Of a stretch of 64,000 nt of DNA, positions 1 through 12,679 are shown in pieces. Position numbers and translations under genes: made by a program. Position 1 is the stretch's first letter. Every line of letters begins with the position of its first letter. Source of the stretch: Lepidurus packardi. Taxonomy: Eukaryota; Arthropoda; Branchiopoda; Notostraca; Triopsidae. The notes below the pieces were generated by a model. That model saw only the letters and a program-made list of their open reading frames with translations, had not been told where the DNA came from and searched no databases. Location of the stretch: assembly GCA_023053545.1 (NCBI GenBank), contig JAKZAN010000001.1, positions 8,266,565-8,330,564 on the forward strand. The letters run 5' to 3'.

Positions 1-1548
1 ACGCGGGTAGCTCGAATCTATGTAAGCGTAGCCGCCGCTAAGAGCACCGGATACAAAGCTTGAATGATCACGAGCTGGTCCGGTTGCAGGATTATTGCTT
101 CCTCTTCCCTTTGTAATTGATAATAAGAATGGATTTTGGGTCTTTTGCACTGTTGCCTTTTCAGCTTAAATTACGAATTTTACGTACAAGTGACCAGTTG
201 AAGTCATCGTTTTCGTCGTTAGTCCAGTCGCACAATCCTCCTTCGAAAGTGCAGTGGCCCTCACACAAGGTACTCGTGCCAAAATTCAAGTTGTCGACCG
301 CGATATAACCTCTGAATTTGCGACTGGGATTGGCTGAATCTTCCGCTAAAGTTTCCACGACAATCTAAGAACAATTTTTTATTTATCAATTTAGTTATTG
401 GTGAATGGAAACTTCTTTACTTGGTGGGGTTGGTTGTAACTGTAGACGATTCCCATAGCATTCCAAGCACCTAGGCTACTATCTCGCGTTTGCCAGAGCA
501 AAGTAGGTTCAGGTTTACGTACGGGCGTTACGATGACTTGAGGGTTCGGATTAAAGAAATTGCTGCCACTAGTTTGGTTAAGCACCTGAACAGGTTGTTC
601 GCCTCCGTCGGGTTGAAGCAAAATTCGCAGTCTTGCTGCGCTAATCCCATCCAAAGCATACCTAATTAGTATATTGGTACGGATTAGTGTACGCTTGAAG
701 TGCCTTGCGCAGTTAATTATGTACTGAGCTACTATTGTTGTCTTCTGGGTAATTGAGTAACCTCATTAATTAGCGTATTGCATAAGTTTGATTAGTATGA
801 GGTGCTTGATTAGCTTTTTACCCAAAGGAAAAGCAGCGGCCTTCGGGTTCGGTAGCTTCTAACAATACACTGTCCAACAATGCCAGGTCACCTCGACCCC
901 AATCCGGGATCGGTGGAATGAAAGAAGTTTCCACAAATGCATATCCACCTGTTTTGCGTGAGAAGGCAATTTATGTAGTTGGCGGTAAGTTGTGAATGGC
1001 CAATGGCAAATAAGCAAGAAAGATTTTGTCACCTTCCTGCTCGTTATTAGCGTCCAAAGTGGGACCGCCCCGGAAATAAGCACCACGCCCGTTTCCCAAT
1101 TGCCAAGTGAGACTGCCGTTTCTCACGGTCCAGTCGCAAAGCATTAGACCACGCCCTCTTCCAAAATTACATACGCCTGCTTAATGAGTTAATCACATTC
1201 GTGACACTTTTTAATCTCACCAGCATATGACATTTCCCGAACTCGGGTATATGTACTTACCGGGCGTGGTTGGAGCAGCATCGGCTTGTCTTTTGACTTT
1301 AGTAAATTTTCCCTAGAATTATAAAATTGTTTATTAGAAAAAATTGATATTTCTGGTTTCTCAGAAATTTCTAGAGTAATATTTGCAATATCGAAAAAAG
1401 ATAATATTAGTGTGAACCTTACGGTCGAGAGCGCTGGATCAGTTGATAGGAGGTCAGATTCACCGTTAGTGAGCATTAGACCGAATTGGTTAGGAACCAC
1501 GAGAGTAATTAACACGAGACTAAAATATTTAACAGAAATGCGAGCCAT
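1..1548 (-). CDS. MAM-domain secreted protein (3' part cut by window edge)
   Basis: The start at 1546-1548 gives a signal peptide (MARISVKYFSLVLITLVV). At least six exons join in phase through short introns. A first MAM domain runs from the exon near 1165 (GVCNF, then LCDWT) through GGYAFVETSF near 930 and RCFSFG near 840. The next exon (655-400) adds ALDGISAARLRILLQP. A second MAM domain begins near 255 with CTFEGGLCDWTND and continues at 1-105 with NPATGPARDHS and GGYAYIDSSYPR. MAM domains are extracellular adhesion and interaction modules of about 160-170 residues with conserved cysteines. The gene runs off the left edge, so total domain number and any membrane anchor are unknown. The domain call is firm; the family member is not identified. 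Confidence 0.85.
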
Positions 1549-2451
1549 GTTAAGTCAATGAAAGCTCGAATAACACTGCGTCTGGGCTTTAGTTTGTACA
1601 GATATATATGAACTGCTATATATATAGAGAGGTATTTCCCCTATATTGAATTTGAGGTTGGCTCGATGGGTACTTTACGGATGAGAAGGAATCGTACTTT
1701 TTCATTCATTCGTTCCAATTCCGGTTTTCCTTTCTAAATTCTTTTGTAACAAAGGTCCGTTATTACTGTCCCCGCGGCTAGTCATTTCCTGCTTAACCAT
1801 AACCTTAGCATTCTACGTAATTTTTAGCTGCATTCGATAGCGAGCTTATTTTTTGTTTATCTTTCTCTTTATTGCAAACTTTTTTGTTTGTTAATTTTAT
1901 GCCCGTACCCTTAAAGAAAAGAAGATTTAGTTTTTTACAATTAGTGTACTTTAACTTTTTGTCTTCTTAAGAAGAAACTACGAAATGTTCTTTCGAAATA
2001 TACTTGAATGTGTTGTTTGTCACTTGTCGATGTGCTTCCTTTTTTACTTAAAAGTTCTGTTGTGAAATTTTCTTGATTGTTTTAATTTTCCAACACTCGA
2101 AAGCAAGGCGTTTGGAGTGTAATTATATTTATATTGCAGGCAGCATGTGTTTGGTGTAGAAGGGAGTTTTAATGCTTTGTTATTATGAAATGACGACGAA
2201 AGGAAAATCGAACGTTTGAGGTGGGCATGGTGGAAACCGCGCCTGCGAAGTTCCGATAGAAGCGCAAGTAAGGGAACTACGGGGTTCCTGCTGGCTCTGG
2301 TGCGCTGTCTTGTGTTTGTGGCACCGTACCGTACCCGAATATCATGTTTTCTGGGCTTGCCCTAAGAATAACCCCGCAACTTTAATTGTCGTATCCCATG
2401 TCCTTTGCTTGTCGAGTTGTGGAGAGCTGAGGCAATGCTTTGCTGTTTGTC
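1549..2451. other. intergenic / 5' flanks of two divergent genes
   Basis: AT-rich DNA between the divergent starts of the MAM gene and the calcium channel subunit gene. It should hold both promoters. No TATA box at a convincing distance, repeat or RNA gene was seen. Several short open frames after 2300 have no protein-like character. Confidence 0.5.
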
Positions 2452-5400
2452 ATGGCTGTCGGCTCAGGTGCTTTCGTGATTGTTGGCATCGAAATTTTAA
2501 CCTTCATTGTGATCTATACCTCAGCCAGCAACTTTCCTTCCACTCAAACGTAAGTTCATTTGTTCTTCAGAACAATGGCTCTTTTATTTGGTTTATACAT
2601 TGCTCGCTTAATGCAAACAATTATTATTTCATACTCAGGGGATCTATATAGACTTTTGTTTACGTCAGCTTGTGCAAGGTTTGGACCATTGATTTACAGA
2701 TTCGCTATTGATTTTTCGAACATTGTGTGCTATACTAGTTTCTACTGGAGTTTCTTGCTGTGCCTTGCCAAGCGAAAAGTTTCTACTGAAGAAGCCGCAC
2801 ATGTCGTGCAGAAATAGCTCTAACCATCTGGGTCAGGCGAACCCCTAAAAACACATGGCCGTGTTATCCATTATGTTATGTACCAGGCTGCTCGTTTTTA
2901 TTGCGTCATTTGTACTAGAAAAAATTGTCTGGCTGCAGAACAAATACCGTTAAGTTTCATAGTCACTTGTTTTTAATTCATGTATGTATGTTTGTTGCCA
3001 GGGTGGAAAAATGGACCTTCGAGTTACAGGACCGTATCAAGAAGATTGTTATTCAGAACACAGCATGGGAAGAGCTCCAAAAAGTATAAAAAACATGGGG
3101 TGAAGTTTGGAATAATAATTAATGGTGATTTAAATCGTTGGCAGAATTACAAACAAGAAGAAAATGTTGTTAAAATCGAGCAAGTAGACATGGACCAGTT
3201 GCTCGCACAAGCAGCACTGAATATCGGCAGTCTTTTCATACAACGCAAAATAGCATTAGAAGTAAAATAAATAATCTTATTATCTTTGCGATATATGATA
3301 TTTAGTCAAAGAATTCCGTGCAATTTTTCAGAATATTGTCAAAGCTGCTGAATCAGCTGGATTGGAACATGAGTTTGATGCAGGATTAGAGTCAAACGAT
3401 GTGAAGGTTTTAAATGCGAAACATTTAAGTGAAGCCGATGTTGATTTACACTTCCAGCCCCAATTCCATCAGCTTGTCAATGCTTCTTTTTCCTCAGTAC
3501 ACATTCCTTTAGAGGTCTACGAGGGCTGTGAGTTTATCTTCGGTCTTTCATCTTATTTCTGCTAAATTCGTTTTGAAACTTCTTCAAATACGAATTCGTT
3601 CAAAATTACTCTTTCTTCGGTGTGACTACTTCTTATGGTCATGTATGTCTTTAAATCTTCCACTTATTCTTATTCCACGTTTTTCGTATATAAAATTTCT
3701 CTTAACAAAAAGAAACAAAAAAGAGAAGAAGAAAACTCGAAGTTTTAACTTGAAATGGTTATGGGGGTCGTGTGTGTAAACTCTTTATCTCACCTGTGGC
3801 CAGGGATGTGGCACCGCTACAAGATGCTCTGGTGGCAGGGTAATTTATTCCACCTCACATTTCGCTACGTAGTGCTAAAAAAGATGTCAACAATAAGACA
3901 GTTTGGCATGTTTTGGCTTGGCTTTAATCTCAGAAACGCGCTCCGTTATCCCAACTCCACCCATTGCGTGTTTTCACTGCACGTCGCATGTTTAATAGTA
4001 AGATTGAAGACAGCAAGATGCGAGGTAGAGTAGCGTTAGTTATGTGACTCTGATTAGCGGTATAATGAAGTAAAGCAATGCTGGGGGCCCTTTTCGCCCC
4101 ACAGATCCTGACATCGTTAACGCCTTACAATGGTCCAAAAAGCTTGATGATACCTTCGTCCAAAACTACCAACAAAATGACCAACTGAAATGGCAATATT
4201 TCGCTAGCCGAGAAGGATTTCTGCGAATTTTTCCAGCTTTCAGGTGAATTGCACATCGTACCTTGGGATTAGTAATTTAACTGTAACACACCATTTGTTG
4301 GTTTTTAACTCCTCTCTGAAATCTTCTCTGAAACTATTCTCCATCAAGGTTTCCTGTGTAGAAACACCAGGAAACTTCGCTGAACTGTTAATCGAAAGTC
4401 ACTAAAATTTAGTGACTTTCGATTAACGTTTCAGCAGGGGTAGGGGTCGGTGGTATTGCCTTCCCTTTTCCTGAAAGGAATAACTCACGGAATTCCTGGT
4501 CACAGTTTGGTGGCGTTAGACAAAAGTTCGATATATTGCGCAATAGATATCGACCAATGAAGGTTTTTGAAGCACGGGTCCACGCGACTTTCCGATAGAA
4601 ACAAGCAAAAAGGTAACTATCTGAAATTTTAGATGGAGGTCAGCACCCCATGCGGTCGATTTGTATGATGCACGGAGGAGACCGTGGTACACGCAAACTG
4701 TCGCTTCGCCTAAAGATATGTTGATACTGATAGACACGTAAAGCTTCTGGCCGAATATTATACGCATAACTACCGTCTCACCTTTATTAGGAGTGGAAGT
4801 ATCCATGGCCCGTCTTTGGAAATCCTGAAGATTTCTGTCAAAATGCTTTTAACGACTTTAAACGAGCACGACTTTGTCAACGTTGCCCAGGTAAAGTTAA
4901 TGTTCACTGACAGTAAACGATCTCTATAAACTTCGTTTGTACGTTTAGTTCAGTAGCTCCGTGGCTTGGTTGGATCCTTGCTTGAGTGGACTGGTTCCAG
5001 CTAATACTCGTAGTAAACGGATGTTATACGAAGCTCTAGATCGGATTGAACCGGTTGGTATTGCGAGCTACGCTACTGCGTTAACTTTCGCATATTCTCA
5101 ATTTAAGCAGGTTGGATCTAAACTTGTCTTTCCAGCTTTACCAAAATATGTTCCTTTATTTATAGTTGCGTTCTAGAAGTCATAGTCAGCCAGATCTGAC
5201 AGCCAACTGTCTCCAGTCCATCGTGTTATTGAGCGATGGTGGTACCGAAGTTCCGCAAGAGGTTTTGGATAATTTCGCCAAAGATCCGTTAACGAAAGAC
5301 ATTCGTGTCTTCACACTAGCATTAGGCCCGCATCCAATTCCAACCGTATCACTTAAAACCATGGCTTGCAATACGACAGGCTTTTATGGCACTATCGTTA

Positions 5401-8095
5401 CCATGGGAGCCATCCGAGGCAAGACACAAGTAATTACAGACTTTAATTAGTCTAGCTTTGTCTATCCAATTTCTTTTTATCCGTTCAGGAGTATTTACAA
5501 GTGCTGAGTCGGCCATTAGCTTTATCCAGAAACGAAGAAATAAGCTTCACCACCAATACCTATGAAGATATGGGGGTAACGACTTCTTTACCAACCTTTT
5601 AAAATTTCGTTATATACATTAAACAGAATAATAGTAAAATTGTGTTAGGGTTTGGGAACGGTTCTGTCCTTAACACAGCCTGTTTATAACAGAACGGTGG
5701 GCAATGCGAGTCAAGTGCTACTAGGAATTGCTGGAGTGGACGTGGCCTTGACCGAGGTGGAGCAGTTGCTCCCACTTCAACAGTTAGGAGCTTCGGCTTA
5801 TGCGTTTGGATTAACAAACACGGGTCATGTCCTTTTTCATCCTGATCTGCACCATCATGCCAGTTACTTAGAAGTAAGTCTTCAATGTTTGTAACTATTT
5901 AGACTTCCTTAAAAAAAAACCCGGTATTGCGGTATGCTAGGATCCTTTAGCGATGGAATTGGAAGATCTGGAACTACAAGGTGAAGTCACGAAGCGGTTG
6001 CGGAAAGAAATGCTTGATAAAAAAGAAGGACGAATTTATTTCGACGCATTTGTCGCTTTCGATGCTCGCTATGCAACATTGTCGCCTAAATATTACCTGT
6101 ACCACCCCATACCGGCTACTTCGTACAGGTAATTGTAACCAACTCTTTCAAAATAATTTATTAAGAAAATGGAAACAATAGTTTGGCGCTGGCCGTACCT
6201 GCTGTCAATAAAATAATTAAGCTGGATAACGAAGATTTGGCAAAAACTAAGCAACAATGGGTCGAATTCGCATTAAAACACCGAATCGTGCATCATTTGC
6301 CGGCCGTGTGCAAAGGGAACGGACACAAAGACGTGGAAAACATGGAACTTTTCCTAAGCGAACTCGAAAACAAGGATAATTGTAAGCATTTGAATTTAGG
6401 AAGTTTAATTCTTACCAGTATGCTTTTTCAGGTGATTCCACTATGGTGAATCGATTGCTTTGGGACTTGAGGTTAACCCACAATGCCTTGAAATTATGGG
6501 AAAATCATACTATAGGCATAAATAGTCGCTTCATACTAACCGAAAGCGGTTTAGCACGAGTAGAATTGCCGTCGTAAGTTTTGCGGCCATTTTTAAAACA
6601 GGAACATCAGTTTAGTCTTGGAATTTAGAGCGCCAAGTTTTATTGAAGCTCTAAAAGATTCACATACGAGCCCCGTATACCGCCGCTTAGCTTCTTCGAA
6701 AATGAATTTTCTCCTCAATTTCTGGGGCAACGCCAGCTATTTGTTAGCGTCCAAGATCAAAGTCAAAGATATAACCGTTGGAGGTAATTTTTTTAACTTC
6801 CGTATCTTTATATAGGAATTAAAAAAGGTTTAAAGTATACATTTAAAATATTATATTAAATCCTGACAGTTACGGGGGCACAAGTGAGTGCTGCTTTGAT
6901 CCACTCTTTATGGATTGAAACCACACATCGAGCTGCAGCTGAAGAATTGCACTGTGGGGATACGGAAGATATTAATTGTTACTTACTCGACGAAGGAGGT
7001 TTTATTCTAGCCACAAATCAAAAGCATGCTTCTATTGGAGCCTTTTTGGGTTCCAGTCGAGGCGACCCCGAAGTAACGTTCTGCTTTATAATTAAATTTT
7101 TTTAATGCTAATCGATTTAATTATTGATTTCTTTTTCAATTTAAGCTGATGCGAAGTTTGTTACATGGTAAAACCCCAGTTTTCAATCATACCGAGCTAA
7201 AGCGACCCACCGCATCTTGTCCGCTACGTCACGATGGAGAAACTGCTGGGGCTAACTCGCTGCGGTTCTTATTAGACCCCCTAGCCAGATTAATTTCAAC
7301 GCCTTTCTATTTGGAGTCCATATGGGGTCTCGCAAACAGTTTCGCTACAGCGTTTTATTCGTAACCTTTATTGCTCTTTACGTATTTCGATTTTTATTGT
7401 ACGTTTGCATTAGGTTTATGTTCTTATCGCTGCCTCAGCTAGTGAAAGGAAGTCCTGCCAGTTTACTGGAAGTAGGGTTGGACCAATTAAGGCCTAACAA
7501 GGCAACGTCCAGAATTTGTGCTTCTCGTACTTCGTATTATGGACTGTTAACACCTTCGTTTTTGCCTTCGGCTACTCCTCAGCCACAGCGACTCATCCCA
7601 CCGCCCGGATCCGATGGTTTCTTTTCAATTTCACAGAATTTACACCAAGGCTGGGATCGTAATTGGAATTGTTCGGTCGTTTTCGACAGCGATGTCAATT
7701 GTACCAGACAATTCAAAGCTATAATACTGCCTGAGACCTTTGTAGTTCTGGTTGTGGCCACGCATCCGTGCGCTTGTGCAAATACGTTTCCCTTAACCTA
7801 CGGGACGCATGAAGGTATAAAAAGTCGCGTTTTGTGCCTATATAAGTGGATCAAGATTGTCGTTTTTTTAGACGAAGAAGATTTCTGTCAAGTACCGCTG
7901 CGGTATCGCACGAAGCCTGAATTTTGCTATGCCAAGGACCACAGGGTATTTGTTATAGTTTTACAATTTAAAAAAATCAAATTAAATTGTGGCTTTTAGG
8001 AGGACGCTAGGAAATGTACTGGAAGTGGAGGCCGAAATTCATTTATTATGGCACTTATATTCCTGCCCGGTATCGCTTTACTACTTGCGTATTGA
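2452..8095 (+). CDS. CACNA2D: voltage-gated calcium channel alpha-2/delta subunit
   Basis: Auxiliary subunit that traffics high-voltage-activated calcium channels to the cell surface; its bulk is extracellular. The start at 2452 gives a hydrophobic leader ([20 protein letters not shown]), and its exon ends with a GTAAGT donor at 2550 in phase with the exon at 3002 ([14 protein letters not shown]). Order seen: VWA_N region (3002-4242); a YDARRRPWY motif at 4660-4690; VWA domain with the metal-binding DTSGS motif split by the intron 4738-4790; Cache/VGCC_alpha2 region (about 5500-7000); a cysteine-rich C-terminal part (7600-8000); and a final exon whose hydrophobic tail ([17 protein letters not shown]) ends at the stop 8093-8095, fitting a GPI signal or a short membrane anchor. 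The triple arginine before the VWA is the residue group known to bind gabapentinoids in vertebrate alpha2delta-1/-2. Introns of about 390-570 bases near 3530-4630 are longer than the rest. The exact paralogue is not assigned. Confidence 0.93.
4379..4435. repeat. 57-nt intronic perfect-core hairpin
   Basis: Inside the 390-base intron 4243-4632. The arms 4387-4406 and 4408-4427 are exact reverse complements (20 bases each) around one central base. The pairing extends outward to 4379 and 4435 with two mismatches. It could be a remnant of a palindromic transposon or a structured intronic RNA; nothing decides between them. Confidence 0.8.
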
Positions 8096-8573
8096 ATCTA
8101 CATGAGAAAAATGGTTACGAGCGGTACTGAACTTTGATCTCATGCAGTGGAAAGGTGTCGCTACTTAGCCATGATGGAGCAGCCGCGTTTTCATAGTTCA
8201 ATATTTTATCATACCATTATCGCAAATCCTTTTGCGCTATATTGTGCACGACAAATTATGAGATGTGAATTTTCATTACTGTAGTTATGAATTGGAAGCT
8301 TGTAAGCCTCAATAGAACTATAGTATGCTACGGTGACTTTGTCGTATAATACCCTCGAAAGCAATCTCCTTCATATAAAACATACGAAAGGAGGATAATT
8401 TCGTTTCTTTTATTTTGGAGCCCAGAATTTTCGAAATAACGCTCGTTTAACTATTGATTTATTGATTTTTCAGATAAAGTGTCCTCTGTTGAGAAAACCG
8501 AGAAGTTTCGCGTAAACAAAATTGTGGTGTGGCTTCTTGTTTCCGGTCAGCAAATTCTGTAAATTTCAATAAA
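8096..8573. other. intergenic, calcium channel 3' flank / IDH3G promoter
   Basis: AT-rich, no coding frame of note. It contains the 3' flank of the upstream gene and the 5' leader of the next one. No clear promoter element beyond AT-rich sequence was recognised. Confidence 0.5.
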
Positions 8574-10146
8574 ATGTCGACTTTTGTAGTACGATCGACA
8601 GTATTATTTTCTGCTATTTTACCTAGTCATGTTCTAAGAACGGTAAGTCAAGATCTAGAGCCAAAGCAATTTTGATGAATTAGTTAAAATTAGTCGGTTT
8701 CTTGTTTGCAGAGTGCCGTAGCGTTGACAGCCAACAATAATCGGCAGTCAAGGAGTTTTTCTGCTGTTCCTGTACAAGTACGATATATCTAGCTCCTAGC
8801 TTATAATCTTAGAACTTAGAAGTTACTAAGTTTATTTCCATCTTTTTCAGAAAGCAGTTCCCTTGGCCAAGTATGGGGGAAGGTACACAGTTTCTATGCT
8901 ACCTGGTGACGGTATTGGCCCGGAAATGATGGGCTACATCAAGGAAGTGTTCCGATACGCTGGAGTCCCTATTGATTTTGAAGAGATTCGTATGGATCCT
9001 AGCAACGAACATGAAGAAGATTTTCATAACGCTATAACTTCAATCAAAAGAAACGGAGTAGCCATTAAGGGCAATATTGAAACCCGCGTCAATACCCCAG
9101 GGACTTTATCCCGTAACGTGGAATTACGTAATCAATTAGATCTGTTTGCATATGTTATGCATTGCAAGTCTTTTCCTGGTATCCATACTCGACACCAAGA
9201 CGTAGATATTGTCATCGTCCGCCAAAATACTGAAGGAGAATATGCCATGCTTGAACACGAAGTAAACTTCCATTAAGGTTCCATAAACTCTAACAAAGTT
9301 TCCAAATTCAATTTTTCTAGAACGTTTCGGGAGTCGTAGAAAGCCTCAAAGTTGTCACTCGCAAGAATTCCGAACGTTTAGCTCGGTATGCATTTCAGTT
9401 GGCAAGGACCAATGGCAGGAAACGTGTTACCACAGTCCACAAAGCTAACATTATGTAAATTGCCAAAATTTTAAATTGACTCAGCTCTACTTTGATTATT
9501 TTTATGTACATTTTAGGAAAGTTTCTGACGGTCTCTTCCTCGAAACTTGTCGCCGAGTCTCAAAGGAGTTTCCGGACATAGAACATAACGATATGATCAT
9601 AGATAATTGTTGCATGCAGCTTGTGTCTAAGCCTCAGCAGTTTGACGTCATGATTATGACTAACTTATACGGTACAATTGTCTCCAACGTAGTTTGTGGA
9701 ATGGTGGGGGGTCCTGGTTTACTAGCTGGAGGAAATTACGGTCCCCAAGTAGGTCTCCCTAGCAAGTGTTGTCAACTTCTCTTCTAAAAATTAGCTTTAC
9801 TTTGCTAGTATGCCGTTTTCGAGCCTGGTACCAGGAACTCCGGAAAAGCTATCTCGGGTAAAAACATTGCTAATCCTATGGCTATGTTGAATGCTGGAGC
9901 AGATCTGCTCGAATATTTGTCGCTCAATTCTCATGCCGACTTAGTACGCCGGGCCATTCACAAAACAGTTAATGAAGATCGCATTCACACTCCTGGTAAT
10001 TGATATTTCTTTTTTATTTTAGCATTTCCGTATCCTTTTCGTATATTTGCGTTTTCATAGATTTGGGAGGAATGGCCACAAGTATTGATGTTGTCCAGAA
10101 CGTGATTCGTAGTGTACAGGATCTAACCAAAAACACCGAATGGTAA
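8574..10146 (+). CDS. IDH3G: isocitrate dehydrogenase [NAD] subunit gamma, mitochondrial
   Basis: Regulatory subunit of the mitochondrial TCA-cycle enzyme that oxidises isocitrate to 2-oxoglutarate. The N-terminal exons (start 8574) encode a basic, Ser/Ala-rich presequence without acidic residues, fitting mitochondrial import. The main body starts near 8863 with [20 protein letters not shown], followed by LKV-type dehydrogenase motifs: [37 protein letters not shown], and a C-terminal HTPDLGG. The ending NTEW-TAA (10144-10146) overlaps a usable donor (TG/GTAACT). Splicing to an acceptor just before 10244 would change the end to EWIM and a TGA, so two 3' ends are possible. The wording of the motifs is closer to the gamma than the beta or catalytic alpha subunit. 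Seven or so short introns. Confidence 0.92.
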
Positions 10147-10769
10147 CTAGCGTGGTTTGGCTCTTGTAGTCATTCTTTATTGGCTGTTCACGTTTTCCTG
10201 TCCTTGTGGTGTTTTATATGTAGCTTTTGTTTTTCGTTCTAGGATAATGTGAACTGCACTGGCTTTATCCGTGGTACTAATCGTAGCAAATTAAGCGTTG
10301 TATGTGCAAAACCGGCTGTATTTCAAGGTCAAGAATACGAGGTTCAAAATCTGGAGCCAAGTCACACAATTTTGTCTCGTACGCTGGATTTTTTGGGGGG
10401 TCGAGGAACTTTTACAAGGGCAAATAACGCATAATATCCAAAGTTCCACCTTCTAACACAACAACCCTCCACAAAAGGTAAACACTTCTTTCTTTCATGC
10501 GCAAGATTAACAATGTAAAAGATAAGTTTTAAGGCTACTAAGCGCTCTTTGTACTTGAGCGTATTATTAGAGAAGGGCAGATTTGTGTCATGTTAACGAT
10601 TGATGCTTATTGCTTGTTTTAAAGATTGGGCCCAGGATTAGGGGCGGGGTGATCTATGTTATTCAATACTTCAGCCGCTCTTTGTTCGAAAACATCCAAG
10701 AAATTGGGATGCGTTGCGAATTTCTGTGATGAAATTAAAACTAAGCTCCTTTACTGGAATAGGTCTAGT
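10147..10769. other. convergent 3' flank between IDH3G and the LEM gene
   Basis: Probable 3' UTR sequence. An open frame at 10249-10434 lies just after the possible alternative acceptor of IDH3G, but it has no recognisable domain, and a stop precedes it in the spliced frame. I treat it as untranslated. Confidence 0.45.
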
Positions 10770-11796
10770 TTATGTTTCTACCTGATAAGCAAGAACTGCG
10801 CTGGCAGTAAGAATGAGCGCGATCAAAAGCTTCAAGATTGTGCCAAATCTGAAAGTTCTACGCTGAGGCTCGATACGTTGAACTTTGTTGTCTTCATCGG
10901 GCACGTATCGAGTATAAGTGGCACTGTCGTAGTGCTGGGTCTCGCTTTTCATTGAGTGAATACTTTTGCGGGGAATCGGGGTTCCCTGACGGTCCACCAG
11001 TGGCAAGGCAGTCAGAGTACTTGGCAATCTCTCTAAAATTCCCGCCATAACTGTTAGGGTATTATTTGTTTTTGCTTTAACGGGGAAATTACCACTAATT
11101 AAAGAAGTGACAATGCGTTTTCTCAACGGCTCTTCAGGTTTCGGCGAAGGTTTCCGAACAGGTTCAACTTCGTCCAAGAGTAGATCGTCAGCGCTTAATT
11201 CAGGTTCTGGTTCGCTGTCGTCTGAGTAGCGGTCCTGGTCCATTAGAGACTGACCATTCATACCTGACTCTCGAATTTGAGTGTGAAGTGGAGCAGTTCG
11301 ACCAGGAGGACCTTCGCGCAGCAAGCCGACCAATTTTCTTTGGTAAGAAGCACGGGTACTATCTGAAATAGATATTTGGAAATAAGAGCTGACGTTTCGC
11401 ATTATATTTGGTGCTCTACCAACAATGGGACCAACAACGCCATATTCTGTCAGACGATTAAATAGCTCGTCATCAGTTAGGGCTTCCACGTTAAAATCGT
11501 TGACAATCAGGCTGTTGTCTTGCTTCCCGTTAGAGTACAGTTCGGCAGCCTGTAGAAAAAGGAATTCATTAAAGATTGCAGTACTGAAATAATTTGAATA
11601 TCATTACTTGGGGCATAATATCATCTCCTTGAGAGAAGCCTTCTTCGTCACTTGAAAAGTCAGTTTTTGAGCTCAACGGAGCAACATGCTCCTCGTAAAG
11701 ACGCACGTATTCGTCTTTACGCGCTGAAGAAAGCGGCAGAGTAATACCGTGGTTTATTAGCTCGCTTTTTAATTGATCTTTAGTTAAGGAAGACAT
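10770..11796 (-). CDS. TMPO: LAP2/thymopoietin-like LEM-domain inner nuclear membrane protein
   Basis: Start at 11796 (MSSLTKDQLKSELINHGITL). The first about 45 residues match the LEM-like DNA-binding fold found at the N-terminus of LAP2, with the SSARKDEYVRLYEEHV continuation. A second, true LEM domain follows: ALTDDELFNRLTEYGVV, then across a 58-base intron DSTRASYQRKLVGLL. LEM domains bind BAF and tether chromatin to the lamina. A long acidic and Ser/Pro-rich middle follows, then a single hydrophobic segment near the C-terminus (ILKLLIALILTASAVLAYQ), giving a tail-anchored inner nuclear membrane topology like LAP2-beta. The stop is at 10770-10772. The pairing of LEM-like plus LEM domain is the diagnostic point; overall length (about 320 residues) is shorter than vertebrate LAP2-beta. 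Confidence 0.85.
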
Positions 11797-12679
11797 GGCC
11801 ACTAAAACTAAATATAAGATACACTCCAAGTTCTCAGATTTCTCTAAAAATAACGTTTTACGAAAATTTGTTTGGGAAAGCGGTCAAAACCGAAGCCACG
11901 ATGCTTTGTTGCCAATTTTTCATCATATTTAAATTTTTCAAACCCCACAAGATTTATCTTCTTGAAACTTCTATAAAAGTTTTAAGAAAGGTTTAACATA
12001 AGATTTTTAGCAATAGCTGCATTATAAAATTAATCTTGTAACACATTCAAATGGCAGCCATGAAAATATAGCCCCGCCTTCTTCCCTCGCTTGAAGACGC
12101 GGCAGCTGCATGTTGCTGTTTCATGTTTTCTCCATTATTTTGAGCTTCGAAATACATGTAAAGCTACAGCTTTCTGCTTTTTAAGCACTGAAATGCAGTT
12201 TTCAATAAGAAAATGGCGACTGCGCTGGTAAGTTTTCATAAGCGATTGCTACCTATGATGAGCCAAAGGCGAATACGATTGCTTGAGCTTCCTTCCTTGT
12301 TCTAGGACAGGAGGTCGAAGTTCGCAACAAGAGCACGATTTTGGTAATCTGAGGTTACAAAACCAATATATTAGTTTGAGGAAGCTTCTTATTTTATATA
12401 ACAATATATTCCTATTTTTTGCTACAATTTCATGTCTTCTAATTTAAGGTCTTAGATTAAATTCCAAACTGCATTAAATTAGCGAAATTTTAATTGTCCA
12501 GTGAAATTTAATCATTCTTGTAACGATATAAACAAATTTTGAGATCCGCTGAAGGTCATTTCACTCAATAAATCAAAATTCGTTCTCTGAAGAAATACAA
12601 AGATAAACTGTCAAGACTTGACTTGAGTTCGCCGAGTGACGTGTGTACTTATTCCCTTCCGTTTAACGAATTTTCCAGT
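11797..12679. other. intergenic, AT-rich
   Basis: Contains the promoter of the LEM gene and the 3' flank of the next minus-strand gene. At 12213 an ATG is followed by a good donor, and a second short piece ends near 12343 (18 codons in total). This is too little to call a gene. No repeats or RNA genes seen. Confidence 0.45.

Noticed and set aside
4590..4632. A 21-base intron joining frames upstream of the RRR motif in alpha2delta.
   Set aside because: Too short to splice; the exon ending at 4242 joins directly to 4633 in phase, giving one 390-base intron.
4516..4806. 96-codon minus-strand frame over the VWA exons of the calcium channel gene.
   Set aside because: Shadow of the coding plus strand; the plus reading carries the VWA motifs.
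10249..10434. 61-codon frame after IDH3G.
   Set aside because: No motif; most simply 3' UTR of IDH3G, with a stop before it in the alternatively spliced frame.
12213..12343. Two-exon frame of 18 codons starting MATAL.
   Set aside because: Too short, no recognised family, and the donor/acceptor pair alone is weak support.
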